A DNA stretch of 64,000 nt from Christensenella sp. UBA4675 (GCA_002405165.1 DHLF01000012.1:5407-69406), one strand, 5' to 3'. Shown: positions 35,681-44,301, counted from the first letter of the stretch. The notes: a model not told the origin generated them from the sequence alone. Numbers and translations: made by a program.

Positions 35681-37048
35681 TTATGCTCTTTCGGGAACAG
35701 AAATATCGTCCGTTTGAGTTGCAAGCGCGTCTTGATACAAACATCTATTAGAAGAAAATACAAATTTTTTTCCTAAATCGGATAAATTAGTTACGGCGGT
35801 AGTATTTACTCCGTCAAAAACTTCGTAAGAACCTAAAAATCCGCCTTTTAAGTTTAAAGTGCCTTCGGTTTTGGAAACGGTAGAATTATCTGCAATATAA
35901 ATTAGCGTGTCGTCGGTTGCAAAAACGCTTATCTCGCCTATAAGTCCGCCTGCGCCACCCTTTTTAACCGAAGTATTTTCGCTTACCGTCCCCGAAGAAT
36001 AATTGTTTCTTACGGTTACGTTCATCGTTTTATTTTTAATTAGCTTTTCGCTTTTTTCGTATGCGTTTGTCGTGGAATTTAAAACGTAAGCGTCAGTATT
36101 GTCGATTAGCCCTATCAGTCCGCCTATCGCGGATTTTTTCTTTTGCAAGTTATTAGTCGTTATTTGACCGAACGAGTGGCAATAAGAAATTTCTCCGCAT
36201 TCCATATTCCCTACTATTCCGCCCGAGTTTATTTTACCGCCGTTTGTGGTTTTTGCCGAAATATCTACGCTACTTGTACAAGAATATATTTTGTTGGAAG
36301 TATTAGCATACCCTGCAATTCCGCCGACTCTGCCATATCCGTCCGTCGTTTCCGAAGTAACGCTACCGCTTGCTACGCAATTTGCTATTTTATGCGAATT
36401 TTTCCCCGCAATAGCCCCTGCCCTTACTCTTGCAATAGAATTTTCGGGCTTTACGGATATATTTACGCTAGCGTTTACGCTATCTATAAAGCCTTTGTTG
36501 TTGGCAACTATTCCTGCATGTACGTCTAAATCCGTTATAGGCGTTTCGGTAGAACCGGCGTTTTTTATTATTTGTAAATAATCGGTACTTGCAATAGAAG
36601 AAGCGTCAATCGTTACGGTGAAATTTTTAAAAGTTACGTTTTTCACCGTACCCGTAATACAAGCGAACATTCCCGCAAAATATCCTAGCGAACTGCCGTC
36701 TACGCTTAAAACCGAAGAAGTTATATTCATATTAGAAATCGTATATCCGTTGCCGTTAAAAGTTCCGCTAAAAGGATTATCGTAGTCGCCTATCGTAGCA
36801 AAAGCGGAAGTAAGCGTAATATCGCTTGCTAAATAATAAGTTGCCGTTAAATCGTTACGAATTGCGTTTAAATCTTCTTCCGTAGTTATAGTTACCGCGT
36901 TTGACGGAATTTCCCCGTGAGAAGCGGACTCGCTAGTCGTTTGACTGCTTTTACTACTTTTTTTACCGCCTTTATTACCATTTTTACAGCCTAAAAGACC
37001 GAAAATCGAAATTACACAAACTAATAAAAAGACAATTATTTTTTTCAT
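35681..37048 (-). CDS. Surface lipoprotein with GLUG-like repeats
   Basis: A 455-residue predicted lipoprotein: signal peptide with lipobox FGLLGC (Cys about 21), a Ser/Thr/Lys linker (about 22-48), then a beta-rich repeat region. Repeats of the type FSGTFNGNGYTISNMNI, VRAGAIAGKNSHKIANC and VGGIAGYANTSNKIYSC resemble GLUG motifs, found in bacterial surface and peptidase-associated proteins that form beta-helices. It probably sits on the outer membrane face and binds polymer, but no catalytic residues stand out. It begins 12 nt after the larger lipoprotein gene, with AAGG at its ribosome binding site, so the two form an operon. Confidence 0.8.
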   Translation of the reverse strand: MKKIIVFLLVCVISIFGLLGCKNGNKGGKKSSKSSQTTSESASHGEIPSNAVTITTEEDLNAIRNDLTATYYLASDITLTSAFATIGDYDNPFSGTFNGNGYTISNMNITSSVLSVDGSSLGYFAGMFACITGTVKNVTFKNFTVTIDASSIASTDYLQIIKNAGSTETPITDLDVHAGIVANNKGFIDSVNASVNISVKPENSIARVRAGAIAGKNSHKIANCVASGSVTSETTDGYGRVGGIAGYANTSNKIYSCTSSVDISAKTTNGGKINSGGIVGNMECGEISYCHSFGQITTNNLQKKKSAIGGLIGLIDNTDAYVLNSTTNAYEKSEKLIKNKTMNVTVRNNYSSGTVSENTSVKKGGAGGLIGEISVFATDDTLIYIADNSTVSKTEGTLNLKGGFLGSYEVFDGVNTTAVTNLSDLGKKFVFSSNRCLYQDALATQTDDISVPERA

Positions 37049-37060
37049 ATTTTTACCTTT

Positions 37061-39301
37061 TTACGCGAAATAATATCCGTCCGAATTAGTTTCTACGCTT
37101 ATTTGAGAAGAAGTAGTAATGTTTGCCGAAGAAGAACCCAAAAAAAGCGATAACGAACTAATAGTTGCGGGCATTTTAACCGCCGTTACGATTTGAGAGG
37201 CGACCGTTACTATAACGTACGAATTTTGTTGCGTACTTAAATTCGCGCTAACCCCCACTTGCGAGAAGTTGGAACAATCAAGCGATTCATTACTCATTCC
37301 ACCGCTTCTGCCTATTCCTAAAACGGTTCCGCCCGTATATGTGTAACCCCTTTCGGTATCTATCGACGACTCGGAAGGTCCGTTTGAAATTATTATAGAT
37401 TTTCCGCCAGAAATTATTATTCCTTTATAAGAAACGGTCGAATTAGAGTCAATTCCGTCCCCGCCTGCGTAAACGTAAAGCGTTCCGTCGGAAATTATTA
37501 TACCGCCTTCACTAGTGGTGGAAGTAGAGTTTATTCCGTCGTCCGAAGATACGATGTAAATATTTGCCCCCGAACACAGCACTTGCAATCCTTCTAACCC
37601 TTCGTAACAGCGTTCTACCCTAATAGTTCCGCCAGAAGCAGTAAGTACGCCGTCAGCGTGCGCTCCGTCGTCGTTGGAAAGAAGCGTTACCATTCCGCCC
37701 GAAATATTTACGTTGCCCGTTCCGTAAAAGCCGTTGTCTAACAATACGTCCGAATTTGCGTGCAAACTATCGTCGAAAGAGTTTATATAAACCGTTCCCG
37801 CAACGATATTTATTTCGTTACTTGCCTTTATTCCCTTAGTTGAATAATCCAACTTGTCGGTGTTGCCTTCTTCCATTCCGCCGGGACCGCCTTGCCCCGG
37901 ACCGCCCTGACCCGGTCCGCCTTGCGAAGGCGCGGTATAAGTTGCCCAGTCGCCGGTAATTAAAGACGACGAAACAGACGTTATAGAAAACATATCCATA
38001 GAAGTATTTACGCTTGCCGATGAAGTTTTCGCGTTATAAGTCGTAGTAGAATTTTCCGTTTGAGAAGCGGTAAATCTATACAAAACGAAATAACCGTAAG
38101 AAGACGGCCTTTCTAACTTATAATAGTAATAAGTAGAAGAACTACTACCCGGTCTACCCCTATCGGTTGCCGATGTGTAGTAACTTGCATCTACCCAAGC
38201 ATAATCGGAATCGCTATTGTAAAAATAAAACGCATAACGATAAGAAGTACTGTAATAAGATGACTTTACTTTTATATAGTTTACGGTGGTCGTATCGCTT
38301 ATCACGCCTTCCGTATATTGAGAATATTTATTAGTGTAAATATTTAATTCACCGCCTAATACGTCTACGTTATAAGCCGAATCTATACCGTCGCAAGACG
38401 CGTAAATGCTTACGCTTCCGCCTTCTATGGTAACAGTTCCCTTTTGATTACCTTTACTCGTAACGTTGCTGTCTTTGGTCTTTAATCCGTCCCCGCTTGT
38501 GGAAATAGCTTTCACCGTTCCCGAACTAATCGTAATGGAATTATTGCCTTTAATCGCATTATTGACGGCTTTCGACGTTAAATTTAATTTTTTAATCGTT
38601 AAATCTTTCGTACAGTGTACGCCGTTATTGTAATTGCCCGTAACTATTAAAATCGCTTGTTCGCCGTCGCCGTAATCGGTTAAAGTTAAATCGCATTTAG
38701 CGTTTATCGCCCCTTCCCCGACGAGTTCGTCTTCAGCGGTTTTTACGCTACGGTTATCAGTTATTTCGTTTGTCGTTCCCTTAACGGCTTTTATGCTCAG
38801 CCTATCCGCGTTTAACGCTTTTATTACCGAATCGGTAGAGTTTGACATTGTTACCCCGTTTAAAATAAGGTTTACTTTGTCATCGTCCCCCGCATTTACT
38901 ATTATTTGACCTTCCGTTAAAGTCCCTTGCAAAATATAATCGCCGGCTAAACTAATCGTGTAAACGTTATTTTCTTTAACGTAACCGTTAACTACCGTAG
39001 TCGTTATAAAGTCGTCTTCTTTGCTAGGCAAGGTAGAACTTCCCGAAGAACTACTACTCGTTTGGCTACTACTGCTTTGCGAACTGGTGTCCGTTAAAGA
39101 ATTTTTACTCGTTTGCGCCGAAGAAGAACTAGAATTCGTTTTAGACAAGCTAGATTTACTAGACGGCGTAGCGGGTCTGTTGGTCGAAGAAACCGAAATC
39201 GAACTTTGGTTATTGCTAGACGTATCGTCAACTTCTTGAGAACACGATATGCAAGTTAAAGTAAAGATTAAACATACCAAAAAAATAAATATTTTTTTCA
39301 T
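37061..39301 (-). CDS. Surface lipoprotein, Cthe_2159-like carbohydrate-binding beta-helix
   Basis: A 746-residue predicted lipoprotein: lipobox TCISC (Cys about 20), a Ser/Thr-rich linker (about 25-95) and a long beta-helix. Stretches such as YTISLAGDYILQGTLTEGQI, LILNGVTMSNS and GDGIDSNSTVSYKGIIISGG match the family containing the polygalacturonate-binding protein Cthe_2159 of Clostridium thermocellum, as I recall. A tyrosine-rich insert (about 350-410) and a Gly-Pro-Gln run (about 460-475) split the helix. Two halves, each with calcium-type Asp-Gly turns, are apparent. It probably binds acidic polysaccharide at the cell surface. First gene of a two-gene operon with the GLUG-like lipoprotein. 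Confidence 0.8.
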   Translation of the reverse strand: MKKIFIFLVCLIFTLTCISCSQEVDDTSSNNQSSISVSSTNRPATPSSKSSLSKTNSSSSSAQTSKNSLTDTSSQSSSSQTSSSSSGSSTLPSKEDDFITTTVVNGYVKENNVYTISLAGDYILQGTLTEGQIIVNAGDDDKVNLILNGVTMSNSTDSVIKALNADRLSIKAVKGTTNEITDNRSVKTAEDELVGEGAINAKCDLTLTDYGDGEQAILIVTGNYNNGVHCTKDLTIKKLNLTSKAVNNAIKGNNSITISSGTVKAISTSGDGLKTKDSNVTSKGNQKGTVTIEGGSVSIYASCDGIDSAYNVDVLGGELNIYTNKYSQYTEGVISDTTTVNYIKVKSSYYSTSYRYAFYFYNSDSDYAWVDASYYTSATDRGRPGSSSSTYYYYKLERPSSYGYFVLYRFTASQTENSTTTYNAKTSSASVNTSMDMFSITSVSSSLITGDWATYTAPSQGGPGQGGPGQGGPGGMEEGNTDKLDYSTKGIKASNEINIVAGTVYINSFDDSLHANSDVLLDNGFYGTGNVNISGGMVTLLSNDDGAHADGVLTASGGTIRVERCYEGLEGLQVLCSGANIYIVSSDDGINSTSTTSEGGIIISDGTLYVYAGGDGIDSNSTVSYKGIIISGGKSIIISNGPSESSIDTERGYTYTGGTVLGIGRSGGMSNESLDCSNFSQVGVSANLSTQQNSYVIVTVASQIVTAVKMPATISSLSLFLGSSSANITTSSQISVETNSDGYYFA
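37877..37926 (-). repeat. Short tandem repeat coding Gly-Pro-Gln units
   Basis: About three imperfect copies of a 15-bp unit coding GPGQG-type peptide inside the large lipoprotein. It is a flexible linker between beta-helix halves and locally much richer in G and C than its surroundings. Confidence 0.6.
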
Positions 39302-39705
39302 ATAACGTCTACCTTTGTTTTAAAACGTTTTTATTTTAAAACTAACTAAAATTAAAAAAATTTAATAAACGATAAATCGTTTAACCGTAGAACTAACTGT
39401 TTTAGGTTAATTAGAAAAAATTTATCAAAACTTTATTATTAAACTAATCGCTTTTCAATATAATAACAATTTAAGTTTTTGTTTTATTGCAAACTTTTTT
39501 ACAAAAATTCATTTACTTTTATTATCTTTTTTAATTTACTTTACTATTTTTCGCAATTACGCTTTAAAAATTTTTAAAAATTATATTCTTCGCAAAATTT
39601 TTTTTACTACAACAATATCAAAAGTATTTAAAATTTAACTTGAAACGTAAGTTTTTTCTGATTTTTTAAATTTGATATTTGCTATTCAGAATTTTGATAT
39701 AGACT
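39302..39705. other. AT-rich non-coding stretch upstream of the lipoprotein operon
   Basis: No credible gene. It holds the candidate operon promoter, an AAACGAT/ATCGTTT inverted repeat (39367-39382) between promoter and start codon that could be an operator, and otherwise only low-complexity A/T runs. Confidence 0.6.
39430..39458 (-). promoter_or_regulatory. Candidate promoter of the lipoprotein operon
   Basis: TTGAAA, 17 bp, TAAAGT on the minus strand. The leader would be about 120 nt. Confidence 0.5.
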
Positions 39706-39743
39706 AATACCCCGACAGCCGAAGTTTCGGCTGTCGGGGTATT
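39706..39743. repeat. Long GC-rich hairpin (18-bp arms)
   Basis: Perfect 18-bp arms (AATACCCCGACAGCCGAA and its complement) around two bases. No T-run follows on either strand, and it sits in the middle of a long gap, so it is not an obvious terminator. The outer CCCCGAC recurs in two more palindromes near 42.0-42.1 kb. Confidence 0.75.
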
Positions 39744-39869
39744 ATAAAAACTTTTTGCATGAAACGTCTTAAATTTTTAAACACGGCAAAATACTTCACC
39801 GTTAAATAATATTATTAAAGGAACGATTATTTAAATTTTTTATCATTTTTACTTTTATTCTTATTTTTA

Positions 39870-39901
39870 AAAAGACCGCTTTTCCGTTTAGGAAAAGCGG
39901 T
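39870..39901 (-). terminator. Terminator after gpsA
   Basis: Perfect 11-bp stem ACCGCTTTTCC / GGAAAAGCGGT with a five-base loop, then CTTTTT on the minus strand, 66 nt past the gpsA stop. Confidence 0.8.
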
Positions 39902-39966
39902 GGGCTTACATTGGATTTGTGTTGAATTACTATTTGTATTATATATATTTATCCTTAATTATATAT

Positions 39967-40926
39967 TTAAAAGAATTCTCTTTTTAAAGTACGTTTAAAT
40001 AATCCGTCTAAAACGTGTTTCGCGTCTTTCTTATTATATATAACGTCGTTTACGGCTTCGCATATAGGAAGTTCTACCCCGTACTTTTTACCGAGTACTA
40101 ACATTGCCTTTACCGTATAACAACCTTCCGCAAGTTTATCGAACTTTTCGCCTTTAACGAACATTTCCCCAAATCTTCTGTTGTGAGAAAATTCGCTAAA
40201 TACCGTAGCTTCGTAATCTCCTAAATGGCATAATCCGAACGCAGACATTTTATTTCCGCCCATAGCGTCTATTAAACGGGAAATTTCTATCGTTCCCCTA
40301 GACATTAACGCACCCTTTAAAGAAGATACTCCTAATCCGTCTAACATTCCCGCGGCTATTCCTATAACGTTTTTGCTTGCCGCGCCTACTTCCGTACCTA
40401 TTAAATCTTCACCGTAATAGAATCTTATAAGCTCGCTAGAAAAATTATCGACTAAAAATCTTTTGGTTTTTTCGTCGTCGCTGTCTATTACCATACAGTT
40501 GGGAACGCCCCTATAAAATTCTTGAACGTGTCCCGGTCCTACCCATACGCATATTTTATTGCTTGGGTCTAAGTTGGCTTTTGCTATTTCGCTTATCCTT
40601 CTACCCGTTTCCATCTCTATTCCCTTCATACAGTAAATAAAGATTTTGTTTTTTAAGTCTAACGCTTTTAACTCGTCCATCAAACCTTGAAGGGCTTGCG
40701 TCGGGATAGAAGTAACTATAATTTCCGCGTCTTTTACAACGTTTATATCGGTTGAAAGTTTAACCGATAAAGGAAGCTCTAAATAACTGTTTTTTCTACT
40801 AGCAATAAAATTTTGCATACCTATATCGTCTTTCATTCCGTATAAAGTAACGTCTTGACCGATTTTGTCTAAATACCAAGTTATACAAGAACCCCATCTG
40901 CCGGGACCTATAACCGTAATTTTCAT
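39967..40926 (-). CDS. gpsA: Glycerol-3-phosphate dehydrogenase [NAD(P)+]
   Basis: Reduces dihydroxyacetone phosphate to sn-glycerol 3-phosphate, the backbone of phospholipids. The 319-residue protein starts with the dinucleotide-binding VIGPGRWGSCITWYL (GxGxxG, about 5-15), contains the substrate-binding WVGPGHVQEF (about 128) and the helix with the conserved lysine in GAASKNVIGIAAGMLDGLG (about 183), followed by the C-terminal helical domain. The spelling GPGRWGSCI rather than GAGSWGTAL is less common but keeps the glycines. Single-gene unit with its own promoter and terminator. Confidence 0.92.
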   Translation of the reverse strand: MKITVIGPGRWGSCITWYLDKIGQDVTLYGMKDDIGMQNFIASRKNSYLELPLSVKLSTDINVVKDAEIIVTSIPTQALQGLMDELKALDLKNKIFIYCMKGIEMETGRRISEIAKANLDPSNKICVWVGPGHVQEFYRGVPNCMVIDSDDEKTKRFLVDNFSSELIRFYYGEDLIGTEVGAASKNVIGIAAGMLDGLGVSSLKGALMSRGTIEISRLIDAMGGNKMSAFGLCHLGDYEATVFSEFSHNRRFGEMFVKGEKFDKLAEGCYTVKAMLVLGKKYGVELPICEAVNDVIYNKKDAKHVLDGLFKRTLKREFF

Positions 40927-40956
40927 TTTTACACCTTCTTACAACTATATAAACAT

Positions 40957-40985
40957 ATTATATCAAACCTAAATTATATTTTCAA
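40957..40985 (-). promoter_or_regulatory. Sigma-A promoter of gpsA
   Basis: TTGAAA, 17 bp, TATAAT on the minus strand, about 30 bp before the ATG. Confidence 0.82.
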
Positions 40986-41077
40986 CTTATTTTAAACTAT
41001 TTACCATAATTTAACTCCAAAATAAAAGTATATTAGTTTTTGTCTTGCTCAAAATAATATCGAAGGAGGAAAAGGGA

Positions 41078-41668
41078 ATGGATTTCAAAAAAACGAAAAC
41101 CTACGAAAATCTGGCAAAAAGTTACGCCGGCGAATGTATGACAGGTATGAAATACAGATTTATGGCGGAAATGAGCAAAATGCAGGGTTATACCGATTTG
41201 TATAACGAACTTAGTCTAATCGCCCAAAACGAAACAAAACACGCAAAAGTGTTTTTTGATTATATCGTTGAAAACGGCGACGACGTTATAGCTTTTAGCG
41301 GAGATTTTCCTTTTTTTGGCGGAACGCTGGAACAACGTCTTTTCAGTTCGATTTTAATCGAGAAAAAAGAAAGCGAAGACGTTTATCCCGCTTTTTTAAA
41401 AACTGCGCAGGAAGAAGGATTTACCGAGATTGCTAAATCTTTTGAACAGATTATTTCCGTAGAAAAGACACATAGGAAAAAGTTTGAAAATCTTTACGAC
41501 AATTTTAAAAACGGAACTCTTTACAAAAGCCGTCAGGAAAAACTATACGTTTGTACGCAGTGCGGTTACAGTGAGTATTCAAAAGAAGCTTGGCATATTT
41601 GCCCGCTTTGTTCGGCAAACCAAGGTTTCGTTAAGTTGGAATTGCCCGAAAACGCAAATGAGAAATAA
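41078..41668 (+). CDS. Rubrerythrin
   Basis: A cytoplasmic non-heme iron protein that reduces hydrogen peroxide in anaerobes. The 196-residue protein has a ferritin-like four-helix domain with the di-iron ligands in GECMTGMKYRFMAEM (about 14-28), NETKHAKVF (about 50) and EKTHRKKFE (about 130), and a C-terminal rubredoxin domain with CTQCGY and CPLCSA (about 160-182) for one iron. I start at MDFKKTK because GGAGGA lies 7 bases upstream; the open frame extends 11 codons further without a site. Two tiny ORFs follow with overlapping starts. No PerR box was recognised upstream. Confidence 0.93.
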   Translation: MDFKKTKTYENLAKSYAGECMTGMKYRFMAEMSKMQGYTDLYNELSLIAQNETKHAKVFFDYIVENGDDVIAFSGDFPFFGGTLEQRLFSSILIEKKESEDVYPAFLKTAQEEGFTEIAKSFEQIISVEKTHRKKFENLYDNFKNGTLYKSRQEKLYVCTQCGYSEYSKEAWHICPLCSANQGFVKLELPENANEK

Positions 41669-41744
41669 AAAAGCTGTTAAAGACTGTAAAAGTTGTAAAA
41701 ACACTAAAACTTCTTCTTGTTCGAGTAAAGCTAAAAGCAAGTAA
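41658..41744 (+). CDS. Tiny cysteine-containing ORF overlapping the rubrerythrin end
   Basis: A 28-codon frame starting at an ATG inside the last codons of rubrerythrin (overlap of 11 bases) and ending in TAA that shares a base with the ATG of the next small ORF. The product is rich in Lys and Ser with a CKSC pair and a third Cys, so it could bind a metal or be a redox peptide. Position and coupling suggest translation, but no independent ribosome binding site is seen and it may be fortuitous. Confidence 0.4.
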   Translation: MRNKKAVKDCKSCKNTKTSSCSSKAKSK

Positions 41745-41851
41745 TGAAAGCTAAAAGAATGATTTCTAAGTTCGATACGCTAGGTTCTTACACCGGTAAT
41801 TACGAGCAAAATCAAGACGAAAAACCCGTTCAAGACGCGGACGATTTATAA
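41744..41851 (+). CDS. Small conserved-looking protein with GSYTG...QDADDL pattern
   Basis: A 35-codon ORF whose product contains KFDTLGSYTG and ends PVQDADDL. I recall this pattern in many short Firmicutes proteins of unknown function, which supports it being real, but I could not check. Its ATG overlaps the stop of the tiny ORF before it (TAATG). It is probably cotranscribed with rubrerythrin. It is acidic at the C-terminus and has no membrane segment. Confidence 0.65.
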   Translation: MKAKRMISKFDTLGSYTGNYEQNQDEKPVQDADDL

Positions 41852-41993
41852 GGCTTACCAAAGATAAATTTACGGATTGCCCCAACGAATAATCGCATAG
41901 ATTAAATAAGTTTCGGCATAAAAAATTCGTTTTTTGATATTATAAAGCGTTTAGCAAACGGCATTATTCGCCTTTTAACTTTATTTAACAATT
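41852..41993. other. Non-coding stretch after the small ORFs
   Basis: No gene or clear promoter. With the two palindromes that follow it forms the 317-nt space between the convergent rubrerythrin group and the cyclophilin-like lipoprotein. Confidence 0.5.
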
Positions 41994-42023
41994 TAGCCCG
42001 ACGCATTTAAATGCGTCGGGCTA
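41994..42023. terminator. 30-nt perfect palindrome, probable terminator of the rubrerythrin group
   Basis: Arms TAGCCCGACGCATTT and its exact complement, with no loop bases beyond the centre. TTCCGTTAATTT follows on the plus strand, so the T-run is poor, but the place, 140 nt after the last small ORF, fits transcript ending. Confidence 0.6.
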
Positions 42024-42101
42024 TTCCGTTAATTTAAAAGCTTTTAGTCTTTTTTATTTTTTCAATTTGTTTTAGGGTTTTTTGTAAATATTTATAAAAC
42101 T

Positions 42102-42131
42102 TATTCCCCGACGAAATTTCGTCGGGGAATA
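42102..42131. terminator. 30-nt perfect palindrome after the cyclophilin-like lipoprotein gene
   Basis: Arms TATTCCCCGACGAAA and exact complement, 38 nt past the stop of the minus-strand gene. AAGTTTTATAAATATTT follows on that strand, a weak T-run. It shares CCCCGACG with neighbouring palindromes. Confidence 0.6.
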
Positions 42132-42168
42132 TAACTTTTTAATTTAAAAGTTTATTATTGAATAAAGT

Positions 42169-43161
42169 CTATTTTTTTATTCTTATGCTCTTTATTACGA
42201 TATTTCTATAAGGTAATAACATAAAATCGTAAAACTCGTCTTTAAATCCACCGCCAGAAGAAGTAGAAAATAAATCCGTTATTTCACTAAATTCGTCGCT
42301 AGTGAGTTTTACGGATATATCGTCTTGCGTTAACCCTTTGTAAAACTCGGTCGTAGTATTTCCGCTGTCGTCAACCGTAATAAATTTCTTTAAATATTTA
42401 TAAGCTCTATTTTGGTCGTCTTTACCTAAAATTTCGCTATATTCGGTGTACCAAACCGTGGTTTTGTTAGTAATAGCAGGATTGTTTTCGTCCGTTTTTT
42501 CTTCTTCTCTAAAATCTATTACGGAATTGATTATTGCAAAACTAGACAGTTTGCTTCTATCGGTTTCGTCTTTATTAGATACGGAACTCGTGGTAGTTTC
42601 TCCGTCGTCGGTTAAAATTTTACCTATAACGGTAAAATCGCTTTCCGATACGTCTACTAAACCCGAAAGCATAAACATTAACGTGCCTTTGCCCGTGTCG
42701 TGTCTGTCGACTCCGCTGTCTACTTGCGCAAAATCGTGTCTTAAAACGATAGCTCCCGAAGACGCCGTAAGTTTTTGATTGTCTATTACCCTTCCGCTTT
42801 CGTCGGCAATAGTACCGTAAGTGTATTCTTTTTCAGTCCAAACGCCGTTATTATAATAGTAATTGCCTATTTGAGCAAACCCTTTGGTTACTTCGTTTCC
42901 TACTATACTTACGGCGGTTCCGTCGTAATACTTTTTGTCTATAAGCTTTTTTACGTGAGCAACGGTTTTAGGCGCGTTGTTTTCGTAAAGATTTAACGTT
43001 ACTTTATTAGTAGAAGCGACTTTCCCTTCGTTATCGTAAAATTCGATAGTCATAACGGCTTCCGTGATTTTACAACCGTCTATAACTTTTTTACAAGACG
43101 AGCATGCAAATATCATAACGAACGCTAAAACTAACGTGAGTAATTTGCTTGTCTTTTTCAT
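42169..43161 (-). CDS. Cyclophilin-like lipoprotein
   Basis: A 330-residue predicted lipoprotein (lipobox FACSSC, Cys about 20-23). Residues about 35-190 follow the cyclophilin fold: VTLNLYENNAPKTVAHVKKLIDKKYYDGTAVSIV in outline matches the usual lead-in, and GTLMFMLSG and TVIGKIL occur at their normal places. The catalytic FHR segment is replaced by VSIV, and FAQIG replaces the usual GGD region, so peptidyl-prolyl isomerase activity is doubtful. A chaperone or binding role outside the membrane is more likely. It starts 29 nt after the zinc-ribbon gene and may be cotranscribed. Confidence 0.8.
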   Translation of the reverse strand: MKKTSKLLTLVLAFVMIFACSSCKKVIDGCKITEAVMTIEFYDNEGKVASTNKVTLNLYENNAPKTVAHVKKLIDKKYYDGTAVSIVGNEVTKGFAQIGNYYYNNGVWTEKEYTYGTIADESGRVIDNQKLTASSGAIVLRHDFAQVDSGVDRHDTGKGTLMFMLSGLVDVSESDFTVIGKILTDDGETTTSSVSNKDETDRSKLSSFAIINSVIDFREEEKTDENNPAITNKTTVWYTEYSEILGKDDQNRAYKYLKKFITVDDSGNTTTEFYKGLTQDDISVKLTSDEFSEITDLFSTSSGGGFKDEFYDFMLLPYRNIVIKSIRIKK

Positions 43162-43190
43162 TTAATCCTCCATTTTCTATAGATTTTATT

Positions 43191-44270
43191 TTAAACAACT
43201 CCCAGCCATTTAAGCAAGAAATAAATTCCCGTAATAACGCCCGCCGTAATAAGTCCCGTAAAGAAAACTTTCCAAGGCGAAACGGGCATTTTGCCGTAAA
43301 TTTTCCCCGTATTGCCGTTCATTACCATTCCGTAAACTTTTTTACGATATTTAAACGATAATTGCCATACGGGCAATAAAACGTATTTGTAAGTTACGTC
43401 GTTATGTAAAGTGGAAACGTTTAGATAATCTACAACCGTGCAATCGTATCTTTCTAAAATTAAGGAGCGGATTTTTCCGTCCATATCGGTTTTTGCTTCC
43501 CCCCACGCGGTTTTTATATCTTTTTCGTAGTGATTAGCAAAAAATCCCGCTAAAAATCGTTTTTCGTAAACGCAAATGCTGTCAGGGTTAAATGGCATAA
43601 TTTTATTTAGCACTTTTTGCGGTAGCCTTGCCGAAGTCGTAATGGTTATATCGTCGAAAAAGTGCGAAATAGAACCGCTAACTCTTCTCCATTCGATATA
43701 AGTTTCAGTTCTCGTACCGTTTTTATCGCGTACGGTTCTAGACTTTCTTTTACCTATTCTCCCCGAATAAGTCGATTGCGTATCGCTATCAAACGTAAAG
43801 CAAGGATAATATAAGCCCTTTATATCCTTTGCGTCAATATTTTTCTTGAATTTTGTAGGCGCAAAAAACCTTTTTCTTATATTTTTTTTGGCGATTTCTA
43901 ACGCTTTTTCTTTTTCTATTAAAAAAGGATAAACGGCGTTCGGTTTAATTCCGTTTAAATTTTCGGTTTTGGCAACGTAAGGAGTTCCGCAAAACGGACA
44001 TTCCGTCGCCACTTCGTCCGCGTTGACTACTACTTCCGCGCCACAGTTTTGACAACGGTATATAGAAGTCGTTTTATCCCCTTTTTCAGCCGTCGCGAAC
44101 GCTTTTTCTATATTTATTTCTTCTACTTGCTTATTCTTTTCAAAATCTACTTCCGTTCCGCAATAACTACATTTTAAGGTTTGCGATTCGGGGTCGAATT
44201 CTAAATTTGCTCCGCAAGTAGGACATTTCACAAAGTCTTTGCGTTCTTTTTCTTGACTAGCTTCTGACAT
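43191..44270 (-). CDS. Zinc-ribbon protein with C-terminal membrane anchor
   Basis: A 359-residue protein with two zinc ribbons near the N-terminus (CPTCGANLEF...CSYCGTE, about 18-40; CQNCGAEV...CPFCGTPY, about 73-95), a long middle domain (KRFFAPTKFKKNIDAKDIKGLYYPCFTFD) and one C-terminal helix (about 335-355). Clostridial genomes often label this family TFIIB-type zinc ribbon protein. Its function is unknown; the tail anchor suggests it works at the membrane. It lies downstream of an SPFH protein with the same kind of ribbons, so the two may belong to one membrane-linked system. Confidence 0.8.
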   Translation of the reverse strand: MSEASQEKERKDFVKCPTCGANLEFDPESQTLKCSYCGTEVDFEKNKQVEEINIEKAFATAEKGDKTTSIYRCQNCGAEVVVNADEVATECPFCGTPYVAKTENLNGIKPNAVYPFLIEKEKALEIAKKNIRKRFFAPTKFKKNIDAKDIKGLYYPCFTFDSDTQSTYSGRIGKRKSRTVRDKNGTRTETYIEWRRVSGSISHFFDDITITTSARLPQKVLNKIMPFNPDSICVYEKRFLAGFFANHYEKDIKTAWGEAKTDMDGKIRSLILERYDCTVVDYLNVSTLHNDVTYKYVLLPVWQLSFKYRKKVYGMVMNGNTGKIYGKMPVSPWKVFFTGLITAGVITGIYFLLKWLGVV

Positions 44271-44301
44271 AATTCTTCCCTTTATTGTTTTTTCTTTTAA
44301 A

